Positions 9,569 to 17,740 of a stretch of 64,000 nucleotides of DNA are shown one piece after another; positions within the stretch are counted from its first letter, which is position 1; each line of letters begins with the position of its first letter. Source of the DNA: Aliikangiella coralliicola (lineage in GTDB: Bacteria; Pseudomonadota; Gammaproteobacteria; Enterobacterales; Kangiellaceae); NCBI RefSeq assembly GCF_007004725.1, contig NZ_ML660162.1, positions 496,001 through 560,000 on the forward strand, read 5' to 3'. The notes below the pieces were generated by a model. That model worked only from the letters and a program-made list of their open reading frames with translations, was not told the origin of the DNA and made no database searches. Made by a program: the position numbers and the translations under genes.

Positions 9569-10669
9569 TTATACTTCACTGCTAACGGATGAAACCAGTT
9601 GCTCATGACTGGGAATATGTTTGTGATGAACCAAAAGCAATAACGCCTTTCCTTTCGCCGGTTTAAAAGGCGGAGGATTTGTCCAGACTTTATCGTTTTC
9701 ATCAACATAACCAACCAGTGTGCCCAAACCTTTATGCATCACTCGACAGGCTATGTCAGACCATTTCTCCGTTGCAAATTCATAATCAAACCTGATAGCG
9801 CGATCGCCTTCTAGTGAAAAAAGGTTTTCCAGAAGTTTTTCTGTTCCCGGCGCTTCCAGGGTTCTAACGATTAACTCGGGATACGCTCGAATTGGGCGTA
9901 AAACTGAATTAACACCAAGATTTAAAAAGCGTTCTCTATTAGTATCTTTCACCGCTTCAGCCACAATAAAAGCGTCAAGATTGAGTTCCTGGAAATGAAG
10001 CAATACGTCTAATACGATAGAATCGGATGCGCTATTGGCACTATCAGATGACAATAATATAATTTTACTGGCTTCACTCACATTTGCATTATTCAATGCG
10101 ACTTCATCGCGGCCTTCGCCATGAACATGCACGACATTTTGCTCTCGTAAAGTTAACGGGAGGCCTTCGGCAAATCTCTCGGTGACTATACAAATTGGTC
10201 GCTCGGACAAACTTGGGGTTTTCTTTATCTGCGAAACAAGGCGCTCAAGATAAAGTTTTGGGTTAAGCTTTGGTGTATGAATGATGACAATATGATTTTT
10301 CATTGTATTCCAGTTCCAATGACCTTTAATTTTTTGATCTTTTTGCTCAAGTTTATATTCGATAAATTCCGTAGCGGCTTGGGCCATTACAGTAATACCC
10401 AAAATGTACATCAATAAAACTGTCGCCGACCGCCCTAAAAAAGAAGTGCTACTTAAATCACCATAACCGGTGGTATTAATCGTCGTTAAACTTAACCACA
10501 GCGCGTCTCCAATGGTAAGTCCTTCAAATATCACCATCGCAAAGCTGTGAATTAATATAATAACAACGACTAAAAGTAATAAATAACGGATTCTATGTTT
10601 TGAATTACTAATTAACCCTTTCGCATACCATTGTCGCCGTCGCCGAAAGATCTTGGTAAATAACCTCAA
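9569..10669 (-). CDS. Two-TM potassium channel with RCK/TrkA-N domain
   Basis: A 366-residue channel. After a basic N-terminus come TM1 (about 29-48), a pore helix, the selectivity filter TTGYGD at residues 66-71 and TM2. A Rossmann-like RCK domain (about 105-255, IVIIHTPKLN, IILLSSDSANSASDSIVLDVLL) and a TrkA-C-like region follow. This is the Ion_trans_2 plus TrkA_N architecture of MthK/Kch channels. The start is TTG at 10669; GGGAG sits six bases upstream and no ATG is available. Genes of the YjfI/J/K and DUF350 families often occur near such channels, so its job is probably linked to membrane-stress control of ion flux; that is inference. Confidence 0.88.
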   Translation of the reverse strand: MRLFTKIFRRRRQWYAKGLISNSKHRIRYLLLLVVVIILIHSFAMVIFEGLTIGDALWLSLTTINTTGYGDLSSTSFLGRSATVLLMYILGITVMAQAATEFIEYKLEQKDQKIKGHWNWNTMKNHIVIIHTPKLNPKLYLERLVSQIKKTPSLSERPICIVTERFAEGLPLTLREQNVVHVHGEGRDEVALNNANVSEASKIILLSSDSANSASDSIVLDVLLHFQELNLDAFIVAEAVKDTNRERFLNLGVNSVLRPIRAYPELIVRTLEAPGTEKLLENLFSLEGDRAIRFDYEFATEKWSDIACRVMHKGLGTLVGYVDENDKVWTNPPPFKPAKGKALLLLVHHKHIPSHEQLVSSVSSEV

Positions 10670-10679
10670 TGCTTACTCC

Positions 10680-11000
10680 CTAACCTTTATTCTCTACCAC
10701 TTCTATTAGTTTCTTCGCTACCGCATGTTTGATTGCAATATGATCGTTGGGATCGATACTGAATAGTTCACCAAGTTTTTGATAATCTTCTTCGCTTAAA
10801 GTAACAGTCAGTCGTGGCCTGACTTTTTTTGCTTTATATTCTAATCCAAGCATTTTGCGAATAAAATCGGAGGGTTTTAATTGATGATCAACGGATTGCT
10901 TTTGAATGTTTTTATGAACAGTTTCACTAACATCAAAGGCAACCTGAGTGGCTTTAGCTGCCTTCGCCTGTTTTTCCCATTTAGTATTTTTGTCTAACAT
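10680..11000 (-). CDS. Small ribbon-helix-helix-like protein
   Basis: A 106-residue basic protein. The centre, VAFDVSETVHKNIQKQS then LKPSDFIRKMLGL, looks like a ribbon-helix-helix DNA-binding unit (beta strand, helix, turn, helix). A second strand-helix repeat follows (PRLTVTLSEEDYQKLGELF). GGAGG lies seven bases before the ATG at 11000, a very strong ribosome binding site. It sits between the DUF2491 gene and the channel gene, ten bases from the latter. It may be a local regulator, but no target site is proven. Confidence 0.6.
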   Translation of the reverse strand: MLDKNTKWEKQAKAAKATQVAFDVSETVHKNIQKQSVDHQLKPSDFIRKMLGLEYKAKKVRPRLTVTLSEEDYQKLGELFSIDPNDHIAIKHAVAKKLIEVVENKG

Positions 11001-11020
11001 TAAGCGGCCTCCTATCGCTT

Positions 11021-11668
11021 TTAAGTGGAGGTTTTTCCATAAAGTTCTTTAATGTCAGCAATTGGCCGCGTGACACATAAATTAACTTCTGTTTCTCCGT
11101 CAGACCAGACAGAAATTTCTACTGAATGCATATCATCGTCGGATACCAGTGAAACACATTCAAAGGGTTCTCCTTTCTCATCTTCTTCATATTTCGAATA
11201 AGTTTTACTTCGGTAATCTCCCTTATGAAAATAACCTCGGCTCCAATCACCTTCAATTCGATATGATTCCGCCAGCCAGCGCTCATAATCATTACTTTCA
11301 TTGACAACATTAATGACAGGATTACCGGGCTCTTCGTCAAAAACCTGTGAAAAAGCATCCATATCAAAAAGACTTTCAACTTCGTCTCGCTCTACTTTCA
11401 CGGTGAAGTTAACCCAACGCTCGCCATCATCGTTTTCAATCGTCATATGAAAGGCTTCGCCGGAAGGCCCTTCTAAAAGAAACTCAGTTTCTTTTTCATG
11501 TTGATATTCATAGCTGTTAATTTCAGCAATTCGGAAAGATTGACCCCTGAGCTCCCGCGGAAGTCCGAAAGAATCAACCAGCTCGAACATATCGCCAACT
11601 TTCAGATCTTCTGGTCGTTCTAATTTTCTTACTGTTTCTTCTTTCTTACCGAACCATTTTTTCAACAT
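11021..11668 (-). CDS. DUF2491 family protein (YjfK-like)
   Basis: A 215-residue soluble acidic protein starting MLKKWFGKKEE, with a beta-rich N-terminal domain (LKVGDMFELVDSF, FRIAEINSYEYQ) and a C-terminal domain ending EVNLCVTRPIADIKELYG. Length and position next to the PspA- and DUF2170-family genes match E. coli YjfK (219 aa, DUF2491). GGAAAT precedes the ATG. A rho-independent terminator (11735-11766) separates it from pspA upstream, so it needs read-through or its own promoter. The biochemical role is unknown. Confidence 0.65.
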   Translation of the reverse strand: MLKKWFGKKEETVRKLERPEDLKVGDMFELVDSFGLPRELRGQSFRIAEINSYEYQHEKETEFLLEGPSGEAFHMTIENDDGERWVNFTVKVERDEVESLFDMDAFSQVFDEEPGNPVINVVNESNDYERWLAESYRIEGDWSRGYFHKGDYRSKTYSKYEEDEKGEPFECVSLVSDDDMHSVEISVWSDGETEVNLCVTRPIADIKELYGKTST

Positions 11669-11734
11669 GGTTATTTCCTTTCAATAAATTGTCAAAATAT
11701 TAAAACTAATCACATATCCGAGTTAATTAAGGAC

Positions 11735-11766
11735 AAAAAAAGGTATTCAAATTGAATACCTTTTTT
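11735..11766. terminator. Bidirectional rho-independent terminator inside the PspA cluster
   Basis: GGTATTCAA (11742-11750) pairs perfectly with TTGAATACC (11752-11760), and the stem extends into flanking A7 and T6 runs, giving a symmetric terminator. On the minus strand it follows the pspA-like stop codon by 16 bases and precedes DUF2491, so it would end or attenuate the DUF2170-pspA transcript. Confidence 0.85.
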
Positions 11767-11782
11767 GCTGACATAAACAAGC

Positions 11783-12463
11783 TTACTTCTTTAAGCGAGC
11801 CAGGATATCGCTTGCCTGTGACTTGGTTTTACCGATACCGGCAGCTTCTAATTTACTCTTTAACGCTGCATCAGTATTTTCAGCATTCAGCTCTTCGGAC
11901 GCTTTTATTTTATCTTCCGTTCGCTGTTGACGTTCTTTAATTCGATTCAAAGACTCTCTAGCGGCAGACGATTTTGAAACACCCGATGACAGTGACGAGT
12001 TAACTGATACGCGAGCTTTCTGCACACTTTCAGTAGTTTTAACAACGGATAATTCGCGCTTGTTTTCCTGAATACATTTTTCAGCTTTACGAATTTGATC
12101 CTTCAAACTCTGTACACTTGCCTTGTAACTATCAAGCACAGGTTGCATTTCTGCCAACTCATTTTCATATTCAGCGATTTTTTCAGCAACTTCTAAAGCC
12201 AATGCTTCATCACCTTTTTCTAAAGCTTGAGTCGCGTAGCCTTCATGCTCACCAATTCTATCTTTTATGGCATTAATCTGGCGTGCAGTCTTTGATTCAT
12301 CAGCCATAACACCAGTCAACGCATCTTTTGCCTTAGCAATCGCATTTTCCTGATCAACAATTTCTTGCTCAAGAATTCGAATTGCGTTGGTATCAACCAC
12401 GGCTTCACCAATTTCTCGTGCGCCACCTCGAATTGCTGTTACTAACTTTTTAAAGATACTCAT
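11783..12463 (-). CDS. PspA/IM30 family protein (YjfJ-like)
   Basis: A 226-residue, almost entirely helical coiled-coil protein: MSIFKKLVTAIRGGAREIGEAVVDTNAIRILEQEI is the usual amphipathic start and helix 1, followed by long heptad-rich helices (residues 30-160). PspA/IM30 proteins are ESCRT-III relatives that bind and remodel stressed inner membrane. The neighbours DUF2170 (20 bases upstream) and DUF2491 mark it as the YjfJ subgroup rather than the classical sigma-54-controlled PspA of pspABC. AGGAG precedes the ATG. A terminator follows directly. Expression is probably controlled by the dyad operators at 12924-12977. Confidence 0.88.
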   Translation of the reverse strand: MSIFKKLVTAIRGGAREIGEAVVDTNAIRILEQEIVDQENAIAKAKDALTGVMADESKTARQINAIKDRIGEHEGYATQALEKGDEALALEVAEKIAEYENELAEMQPVLDSYKASVQSLKDQIRKAEKCIQENKRELSVVKTTESVQKARVSVNSSLSSGVSKSSAARESLNRIKERQQRTEDKIKASEELNAENTDAALKSKLEAAGIGKTKSQASDILARLKK

Positions 12464-12483
12464 ACTCTATTTTCTCCTGCAGA

Positions 12484-12900
12484 CTAATTTAAGAATTCCT
12501 CTAACGCTTCTAAAGCTTCTAATGCGTTTTCTGATTGAACGACTAATTCATGAGCTATGTTGTCCAATAAAGTGTTAACACTCATCGCACCAAAAAGAAC
12601 ATACTGCCCATCAATTTTACCTAACGAGCTGAGCGGTACATTGACACTCAATTGCAATAAGGTGTCGTTAAGGTCATCAAGCAGCTCTTGCTTAACTTCT
12701 TCTTTTTGAAACAGATTGGTAACGCAAAGAATCTGTTCGTCAGTTGATGTAACAAAAATTGGCAATTCATCAAACCCTTCCACCGTGATCTGTAACACGC
12801 TGATTTCGCCATTACCGTTTTCTTGAATGGGTAATACATCCAATGAATAACCATCTTGAATGTATCCGCTGAGTTGAATTGCAAGTTCCTTTAAAGACAT
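12484..12900 (-). CDS. DUF2170 family protein (YjfI-like)
   Basis: A 138-residue acidic soluble protein, MSLKELAIQLSGYIQDG at the start and ENALEALEALEEFLN at the end. It matches the DUF2170 (YjfI) family in length, in its FDELPIFVTSTDEQILCVTNL core and in lying directly upstream of a PspA-family gene. The family resembles small secretion-chaperone-like folds, but no function is established. It is the first gene of the unit downstream of the tandem dyads, and the transcript probably ends at the terminator after pspA. Confidence 0.78.
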   Translation of the reverse strand: MSLKELAIQLSGYIQDGYSLDVLPIQENGNGEISVLQITVEGFDELPIFVTSTDEQILCVTNLFQKEEVKQELLDDLNDTLLQLSVNVPLSSLGKIDGQYVLFGAMSVNTLLDNIAHELVVQSENALEALEALEEFLN

Positions 12901-12923
12901 TGCTCAGTTTTCCTCTTGGTTCA

Positions 12924-12977
12924 TGACATAAAATGTCGTTTCAGATAAAGATTAGTGGTATTGACATAAAATGTCAA
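12924..12977 (-). promoter_or_regulatory. Tandem inverted-repeat operator and promoter for DUF2170-pspA
   Basis: Two dyads, TGACATAAAATGTCG (12924-12938) and TTGACATAAAATGTCAA (12961-12977, 7-base arms around AAA), lie 38 bases apart centre to centre. On the minus strand the outer one overlaps a perfect -35 hexamer TTGACA (12977-12972), with a weak -10 (TAATCT) 17 bases on. The inner one lies near the start of DUF2170. One operator over the -35 and one downstream is the layout of a repressible promoter. The binding protein is unknown. Confidence 0.6.
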
Positions 12978-13007
12978 CTAAAAAATTACACCATTCTCAA
13001 ATTAATG

Positions 13008-14771
13008 TTAATTAGTCACTTCCAGATCAGGAACGGGTGCGTCAGATTGATACACGCCTGTATCTTTCTGCCAGGCTTTAACGTGGTATTGATAAAGCAC
13101 ACCACTTCCCAACTGGTTGATCTTAATAAGGTCCATATCTTCATAAAAGTTAGCAGGCATTGCAAATGAACCATTCAACAAGGCTGTTGACAGGTAATTA
13201 TTCGCAACCGGCAATTCATTATAGCGCTTGAGCCGCGTGGTTGCAGCCTGTCCCATTTTTGTCGCAATGGTCCAACCCCACTCGCCGAAGCTGGGAACAT
13301 TCTGCCGATATTGTTCAACATTCTCATAACCCGCCTGCTTCACTGTTTTACCGATGCTAATAAAAGCATCTCGGGCATGATAGGGAGAAGTTGACTGCAC
13401 AACTAAAGCACCATCACCAGACAATAACTGCCTGAGCCGTGAGTAAAAATGATCCGAATACAACTTATTCAAATCGGGATGACTCGGATCGGGCAAGTCA
13501 ACAATAATGGTATCGAAATGTTTCTGTTGTTTTAAAAGCGTGTCAATTTCAATAAATGCATCGCCAAAAATAACGGATACTCGTGGATCCTCAAAGGCTT
13601 CCCGGTTTAATTTGAGTAGTTGTTCTCGTAAAGCGACAGTTTTATCATCGTGTCTTTTGGCGTATCGGTTAGAAAACAATTCCACAAGACCAGGGTCAAG
13701 GTCAACCAGCGTTACCGATTTTGGTGACCAATCAAGAATATCCCTGACTGCAAGTCCGTCTCCGCCACCAATCACCAGAACATGCTCATGGCGAGCCGAT
13801 GCCATTAACCCCGGGTAGGTTAACATTGAGTGATAAATTTTCTCGTCGGAACTACTGAATTGGAGCCTGCCATTTAAATACATGTCAATAACCGGCTCGT
13901 CGACTGTGCCCTGCCGTCTGTGGGTAAACGTAATGTTTTGGAAAGGCGTATTAACCTGGTAAAAAACCTGATCTTTATATAATACGTTAGAAAAATTGCT
14001 CATCCAGCGGGCACCACTGTCAGCAATAAAAAATAGCAAAACAACCAAAACAAGATGTAATACAACCAGCCACCAAGCCCGCTTTATTTCTCGCCAATAT
14101 CTCAGCAGAAAAATTGAACCCGCAACAATATTAAATCCAGCCGTCCATACCCCGGCAATGGTAATATCTAGCGTAAGCATGATTGTCACCCAGATAAATG
14201 CACCAATACCAGCGCCGATGTAATCGGCACCATAGATAGTTCCCGCATTGTTTTCCAGATGCCTTCCGTAAACTTTTTCTCGAACTCGAGCAATCAGGGG
14301 AATTTCCATGCCGATAAAAAAGCCCAGCAGAAACCCCGCGACATAGGGTAAAAAAGTAGCATAGCTTTGCAGTTGCTCAAGCACACCGCCATCAATAACC
14401 GTATCTGGCGGGAGATTATAAGTTTCGGCAATTAATTCAGGTAGCGTGCCGGTTAACGCGATGATCGCAGCAATGACTATGATGGAAGACATACCGATCA
14501 ACGCAATAATGGCTTCTAGCCAGGCAAAAGCAGTAAAGGGATCCTTAAAAATTTTCGCCGCGAAGGCTCCCAGTCCCATAGAAACGATCATCAGCCCAAT
14601 CATGGCATAAATAGCTGTTTCCATGATTCCAAGGACGCGACCGGCATAATGAGAAAGGAGATATTCGTAAATCAGGCCGCATCCAGCAAGCACTGCCATA
14701 ATGCCAATCAATAAAACATCATGACCTAACAATTTAAGACGACTGGGGTTTTCAACAATTTGCATATTCAT
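13008..14771 (-). CDS. Membrane-anchored polyamine aminopropyltransferase (spermidine synthase-like)
   Basis: A 587-residue protein. Residues 1-260 hold about seven TM segments and the rest is a spermidine-synthase-fold methyltransferase-like domain. The signature is HVLVIGGGDGLAVRDIL (decarboxy-SAM binding), then VTLVDLDPGLVELF, VIFGDAFIEI and TIIVDLPDPSHPDLNKLYS with the catalytic Asp. Family members transfer aminopropyl from decarboxylated SAM to a polyamine, but the physiological substrate of the membrane-fused type is not established. It sits between DUF350 and DUF2170 genes. The stop lies 31 bases from the operator pair. Confidence 0.85.
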   Translation of the reverse strand: MNMQIVENPSRLKLLGHDVLLIGIMAVLAGCGLIYEYLLSHYAGRVLGIMETAIYAMIGLMIVSMGLGAFAAKIFKDPFTAFAWLEAIIALIGMSSIIVIAAIIALTGTLPELIAETYNLPPDTVIDGGVLEQLQSYATFLPYVAGFLLGFFIGMEIPLIARVREKVYGRHLENNAGTIYGADYIGAGIGAFIWVTIMLTLDITIAGVWTAGFNIVAGSIFLLRYWREIKRAWWLVVLHLVLVVLLFFIADSGARWMSNFSNVLYKDQVFYQVNTPFQNITFTHRRQGTVDEPVIDMYLNGRLQFSSSDEKIYHSMLTYPGLMASARHEHVLVIGGGDGLAVRDILDWSPKSVTLVDLDPGLVELFSNRYAKRHDDKTVALREQLLKLNREAFEDPRVSVIFGDAFIEIDTLLKQQKHFDTIIVDLPDPSHPDLNKLYSDHFYSRLRQLLSGDGALVVQSTSPYHARDAFISIGKTVKQAGYENVEQYRQNVPSFGEWGWTIATKMGQAATTRLKRYNELPVANNYLSTALLNGSFAMPANFYEDMDLIKINQLGSGVLYQYHVKAWQKDTGVYQSDAPVPDLEVTN

Positions 14772-14851
14772 TCAATTCGTAGAAAAACACCCACAGATCA
14801 GCCATTGACCACAATCAACAACGCAGAATTAATCTGTGAGTATTTGGGTTT

Positions 14852-14880
14852 GTGGTTAATCTCAGGCAACGATTAACCAC
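14852..14880. repeat. Hairpin between DUF350 gene and aminopropyltransferase gene
   Basis: GTGGTTAATC (14852-14861) and GATTAACCAC (14871-14880) form a perfect 10-base stem with a 9-base loop. It starts ten bases after the DUF350 stop on the minus strand. No T-run follows, so it is more likely an RNA-stability or processing element than a terminator. Confidence 0.5.
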
Positions 14881-14889
14881 GGGAAATCC

Positions 14890-15786
14890 TTAGCCAAATA
14901 ACGCAACCAGGATGAGTCCTAGAGAGACAAACAAAGCGCCTTCAATTGCCGCCACACCAGTATTTTGTTGCTGATCAACTTCTTCTGCAACATCAATCCC
15001 GGTCAGGACAATTTTGCGAACCAACATGACCAGTACCGCAAAAATGATGATTCCAGCCAATGACATACCTGCCCACATAGCAACAGCCAGCCACTGATTT
15101 TCAAGGGTAAAAGGAACCACGCCTGTCGCCGCAGTAACCGCTAATGCTGCACCGACCATAAAAGCAGCATAACGTAGCGCCAGCGCTGCATTTCCTGCCG
15201 CAATTGCCGCTTGTAAACAGTTAGCTTTGCCTTCGTTGCGAGCTTTGAATAATTTAATTCGGTAAATACTCGCAAACAGCATCACTACCTGTGCTAACAC
15301 AAAGGCTACTAACAATACCGGTAAAATGCGCCAATCGGACACAGGCACCCAAATCATCGCCGCGCGCACGATTAATCCAACCGCAAGCATATGGCCCACA
15401 TCAACGAATGCGCTAGCTTGATTACCTTTAACCAGCTCTGCGTGAACATCAAATTGGGTTAATACAAACTTATCCTGAATAAACCGACCCGCCATGATCA
15501 TGACTAATCCAAACAGGCCAAACATCAACATATTAATCGCTTCGTCAGCCAGAGAGTCAGCGAACTCGCCAGATGATGCGCCGGTTAACATAAACCCAAG
15601 CGCTAATATACCGCCGGCATAACTAATACCGAAAGCTGCGTTATTCTTTTCTTTAAGTTCTTCAGTCGCATGAACGCTGGAGAAGAAACCTTTCAAAAAC
15701 TTCATGCTCACCAGCAACGCGATAACAATTACCAGGTCAACCGCCAGTGCTTGAAAATTCCAAATATCAATGTGATTAAAATTCAT
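14890..15786 (-). CDS. DUF350 membrane protein, duplicated (YjfL-like)
   Basis: A 298-residue protein with about eight TM segments in two repeats: GGILALGFMLTGASS in the first half and GMSLAGIIIFAVLVMLVRKI in the second. It is twice the length of a single DUF350 (YjfL, about 130 aa), so it is an internal duplication or fusion seen in many relatives. ATG at 15786 has GAGGA upstream. It lies 37 bases from the upstream lipoprotein gene and 118 bases (with a hairpin) before the aminopropyltransferase. Function unknown; a membrane carrier or channel-like role is possible. Confidence 0.82.
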   Translation of the reverse strand: MNFNHIDIWNFQALAVDLVIVIALLVSMKFLKGFFSSVHATEELKEKNNAAFGISYAGGILALGFMLTGASSGEFADSLADEAINMLMFGLFGLVMIMAGRFIQDKFVLTQFDVHAELVKGNQASAFVDVGHMLAVGLIVRAAMIWVPVSDWRILPVLLVAFVLAQVVMLFASIYRIKLFKARNEGKANCLQAAIAAGNAALALRYAAFMVGAALAVTAATGVVPFTLENQWLAVAMWAGMSLAGIIIFAVLVMLVRKIVLTGIDVAEEVDQQQNTGVAAIEGALFVSLGLILVALFG

Positions 15787-15823
15787 TCCTGAAAATCCTC
15801 TTTATAGATTCTTTATATATTTC

Positions 15824-16774
15824 TTATTTACCACGGCGGGGCCCACGACTAGTTCGAGAACTACTTCGACGACTCGAACTAGATGTTGAACTTCGATAAG
15901 TCGACGCTTTTCTAAAACTGCCTGATGATGGTCTCGACTGACTGGATTTAGCCAATTGGCTGGCGCCGGTTCTTTTTTTCGCATAAGGACTGGTAAAACG
16001 CTTGCCCTGTTGTCTAAATGACTTAGCGGTTTTTGTTTGAAGATTTTGTTGTTTAACTCGGGTTGAAGGTTTGGTATATCGATGCCGACCATAATCAGAG
16101 TAATAGGAGTAAGGTCTCGATTGCGACCACCTGCCGTAGGAGTATCGTCTGCCATCAGCTAAATTGGAAAACAACGCGTACATTCCGTACCACTCCCAAA
16201 AGCTCATCCCATTACTACCAGTAATCCAGTTACCATATTGAGGATTGCCGACCAATTGAGAGCCAGCCCCATAACTTTCCGATTTATTGACTGACTTTTC
16301 TATTTCCCGGCTCACTGATTTTACTCGGGGAAGCGCGCCGTCAGATAAGTCTGCCAATACATTAAGTGGATCAGAAAGTGCATCATTGAAAGTTTGTATG
16401 TGAGCAGCTTCTTGAATGTAAGCTAATTCTTCGACATTATTTTCCAACTGCTGCATCGTTGCACCTGAAGAAGATCGAACCTGATTAAGCCGCTCTTCAA
16501 GTGTTTGAACAAATTGTCCGTGACTTTGGCCATTGAGCGCCAGGTTGTCAATCAAGCTACTCAGCTCGGGCTTTTTCGCTTTCACTTGTTGAGCATAGTC
16601 TTTGAGTAAGACGGCATTCGATAATCTACCGCTGTCGAGCGCTTTCTGGAGTGAATCAATACTCGTTTGAGCAGCCTTCACTTCCTGTTCGATTAAGCGA
16701 TTCATCTGCTCTGTTTTGCTGGTACATCCCATCAGCAAAAAGAGCCCGATAAATATCGTCCATTTATATTTCAT
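15824..16774 (-). CDS. Lipoprotein with coiled-coil and Arg/Ser/Tyr-rich basic tail
   Basis: A 316-residue lipoprotein with lipobox LLMGC (Cys17). Residues 20-150 are helical and coiled-coil-like (EQEVKAAQTSIDSLQKAL). A middle segment at about 178-205 is rich in aromatic residues (QYGNWITGSNGMSFWEWYGMYALFSNLAD). The last 100 residues are low-complexity and very basic, rich in Arg, Ser, Tyr and Gly and ending RTSRGPRRGK. The tail could bind an acidic polymer such as LPS, RNA or peptidoglycan-linked anions; that is speculation. It is the first gene of the unit lipoprotein, DUF350, aminopropyltransferase. The tail resembles the basic tails of YgiB/YjfM (DUF1190) only loosely. Confidence 0.65.
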   Translation of the reverse strand: MKYKWTIFIGLFLLMGCTSKTEQMNRLIEQEVKAAQTSIDSLQKALDSGRLSNAVLLKDYAQQVKAKKPELSSLIDNLALNGQSHGQFVQTLEERLNQVRSSSGATMQQLENNVEELAYIQEAAHIQTFNDALSDPLNVLADLSDGALPRVKSVSREIEKSVNKSESYGAGSQLVGNPQYGNWITGSNGMSFWEWYGMYALFSNLADGRRYSYGRWSQSRPYSYYSDYGRHRYTKPSTRVKQQNLQTKTAKSFRQQGKRFTSPYAKKRTGASQLAKSSQSRPSSGSFRKASTYRSSTSSSSRRSSSRTSRGPRRGK

Positions 16775-17065
16775 TCAACCTCCGGTTTTCGTTTTCTTCT
16801 GATCAGTGCAGCCGCCTGTCAATTGAATAGCCTGTTTTAAGTCACTATTCCACACGAACGCCTACCAAACAGCTCACACCTGACAGTCACCTGCAGCTAT
16901 TAAACCGTTCAAACGCTTTACTAATGACAATATTCCCCAAGTCATTAAAATGGAATTTTAAGATTAGTATGGGTGACCCAATATTTTCAAAATTGGCAAC
17001 CAGTGTCAAAAGGTTTTGATAATCAGTTTGAGACAAGCCAACATTAATCGATCAATTATCAAACT

Positions 17066-17719
17066 TTAGAACGGACATGGGCTTTCAAAACTGAGTGGTT
17101 CACCAGTACCCGGATGAAAAATCGTTAACTTGTGCGCGTGAAGTTGTAACCTGGCAGCAGCGTCAAAAGCACTTTGATGGGCATAAAATTTGTCACCTAG
17201 TATGGGATGGCCTATCTCAGCCATATGAACTCTCAATTGGTGGGTACGCCCGGTAATTGGTGTCAGCTCAACTCGACTCTGGTTACCTTTTTGTTGTAAC
17301 ACTCTCCAAAGTGTCTTCGAAGCCTTACCTTTCTCAAAACACACTTTTTGCTTTGGTTTATTTGGCCAGTCACAAATTAGCGGAAGTTCAACAATTCCCT
17401 TAGCTGAATCTGGCTCCCCCCAAATATTCGCGATATAGTTTTTCTGGGTTTGGCGATCCTGGAATTGTCGGCTCAGTGCTCTCAATGCAGGTTTGTTCAA
17501 CGCCATCACCATTAGTCCAGAAGTTGACATATCCAGCCGGTGAACTATTCCAAGATTGGGCCATACTCGATTCGCACGAGCTTGCAAACTGTCCTGATGT
17601 TCAGGCGCTTTTCCTCTGACAGAAAGAAGACCACTTGGTTTATCACAAACCACGATATCCTCATCCTGATAAAGGATCTTAAGGTAAGGCTCCGTGGGTG
17701 GATTATAATTTAATAACAT
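17066..17719 (-). CDS. rluA: 23S rRNA/tRNA pseudouridine synthase RluA
   Basis: A 217-residue RluA-family synthase without an S4 domain, as in E. coli RluA (219 aa), which modifies 23S rRNA U746 and tRNA U32. The catalytic Asp63 lies in HRLDMSTSG (Asp64 in E. coli). The TGRTHQLRVHMAEIGHPILGD motif follows near residue 155. It is the distal gene of a minus-strand run after the XRE regulator, 21 bases away. Confidence 0.9.
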   Translation of the reverse strand: MLLNYNPPTEPYLKILYQDEDIVVCDKPSGLLSVRGKAPEHQDSLQARANRVWPNLGIVHRLDMSTSGLMVMALNKPALRALSRQFQDRQTQKNYIANIWGEPDSAKGIVELPLICDWPNKPKQKVCFEKGKASKTLWRVLQQKGNQSRVELTPITGRTHQLRVHMAEIGHPILGDKFYAHQSAFDAAARLQLHAHKLTIFHPGTGEPLSFESPCPF

Positions 17720-17740
17720 ATTGGTTCAGCTCTGTGGGCT

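Noticed and set aside
15802-16155. 117-codon frame overlapping the basic-tailed lipoprotein gene
   Set aside because: Same-strand shifted frame over low-complexity Arg/Ser codons; no start signal.
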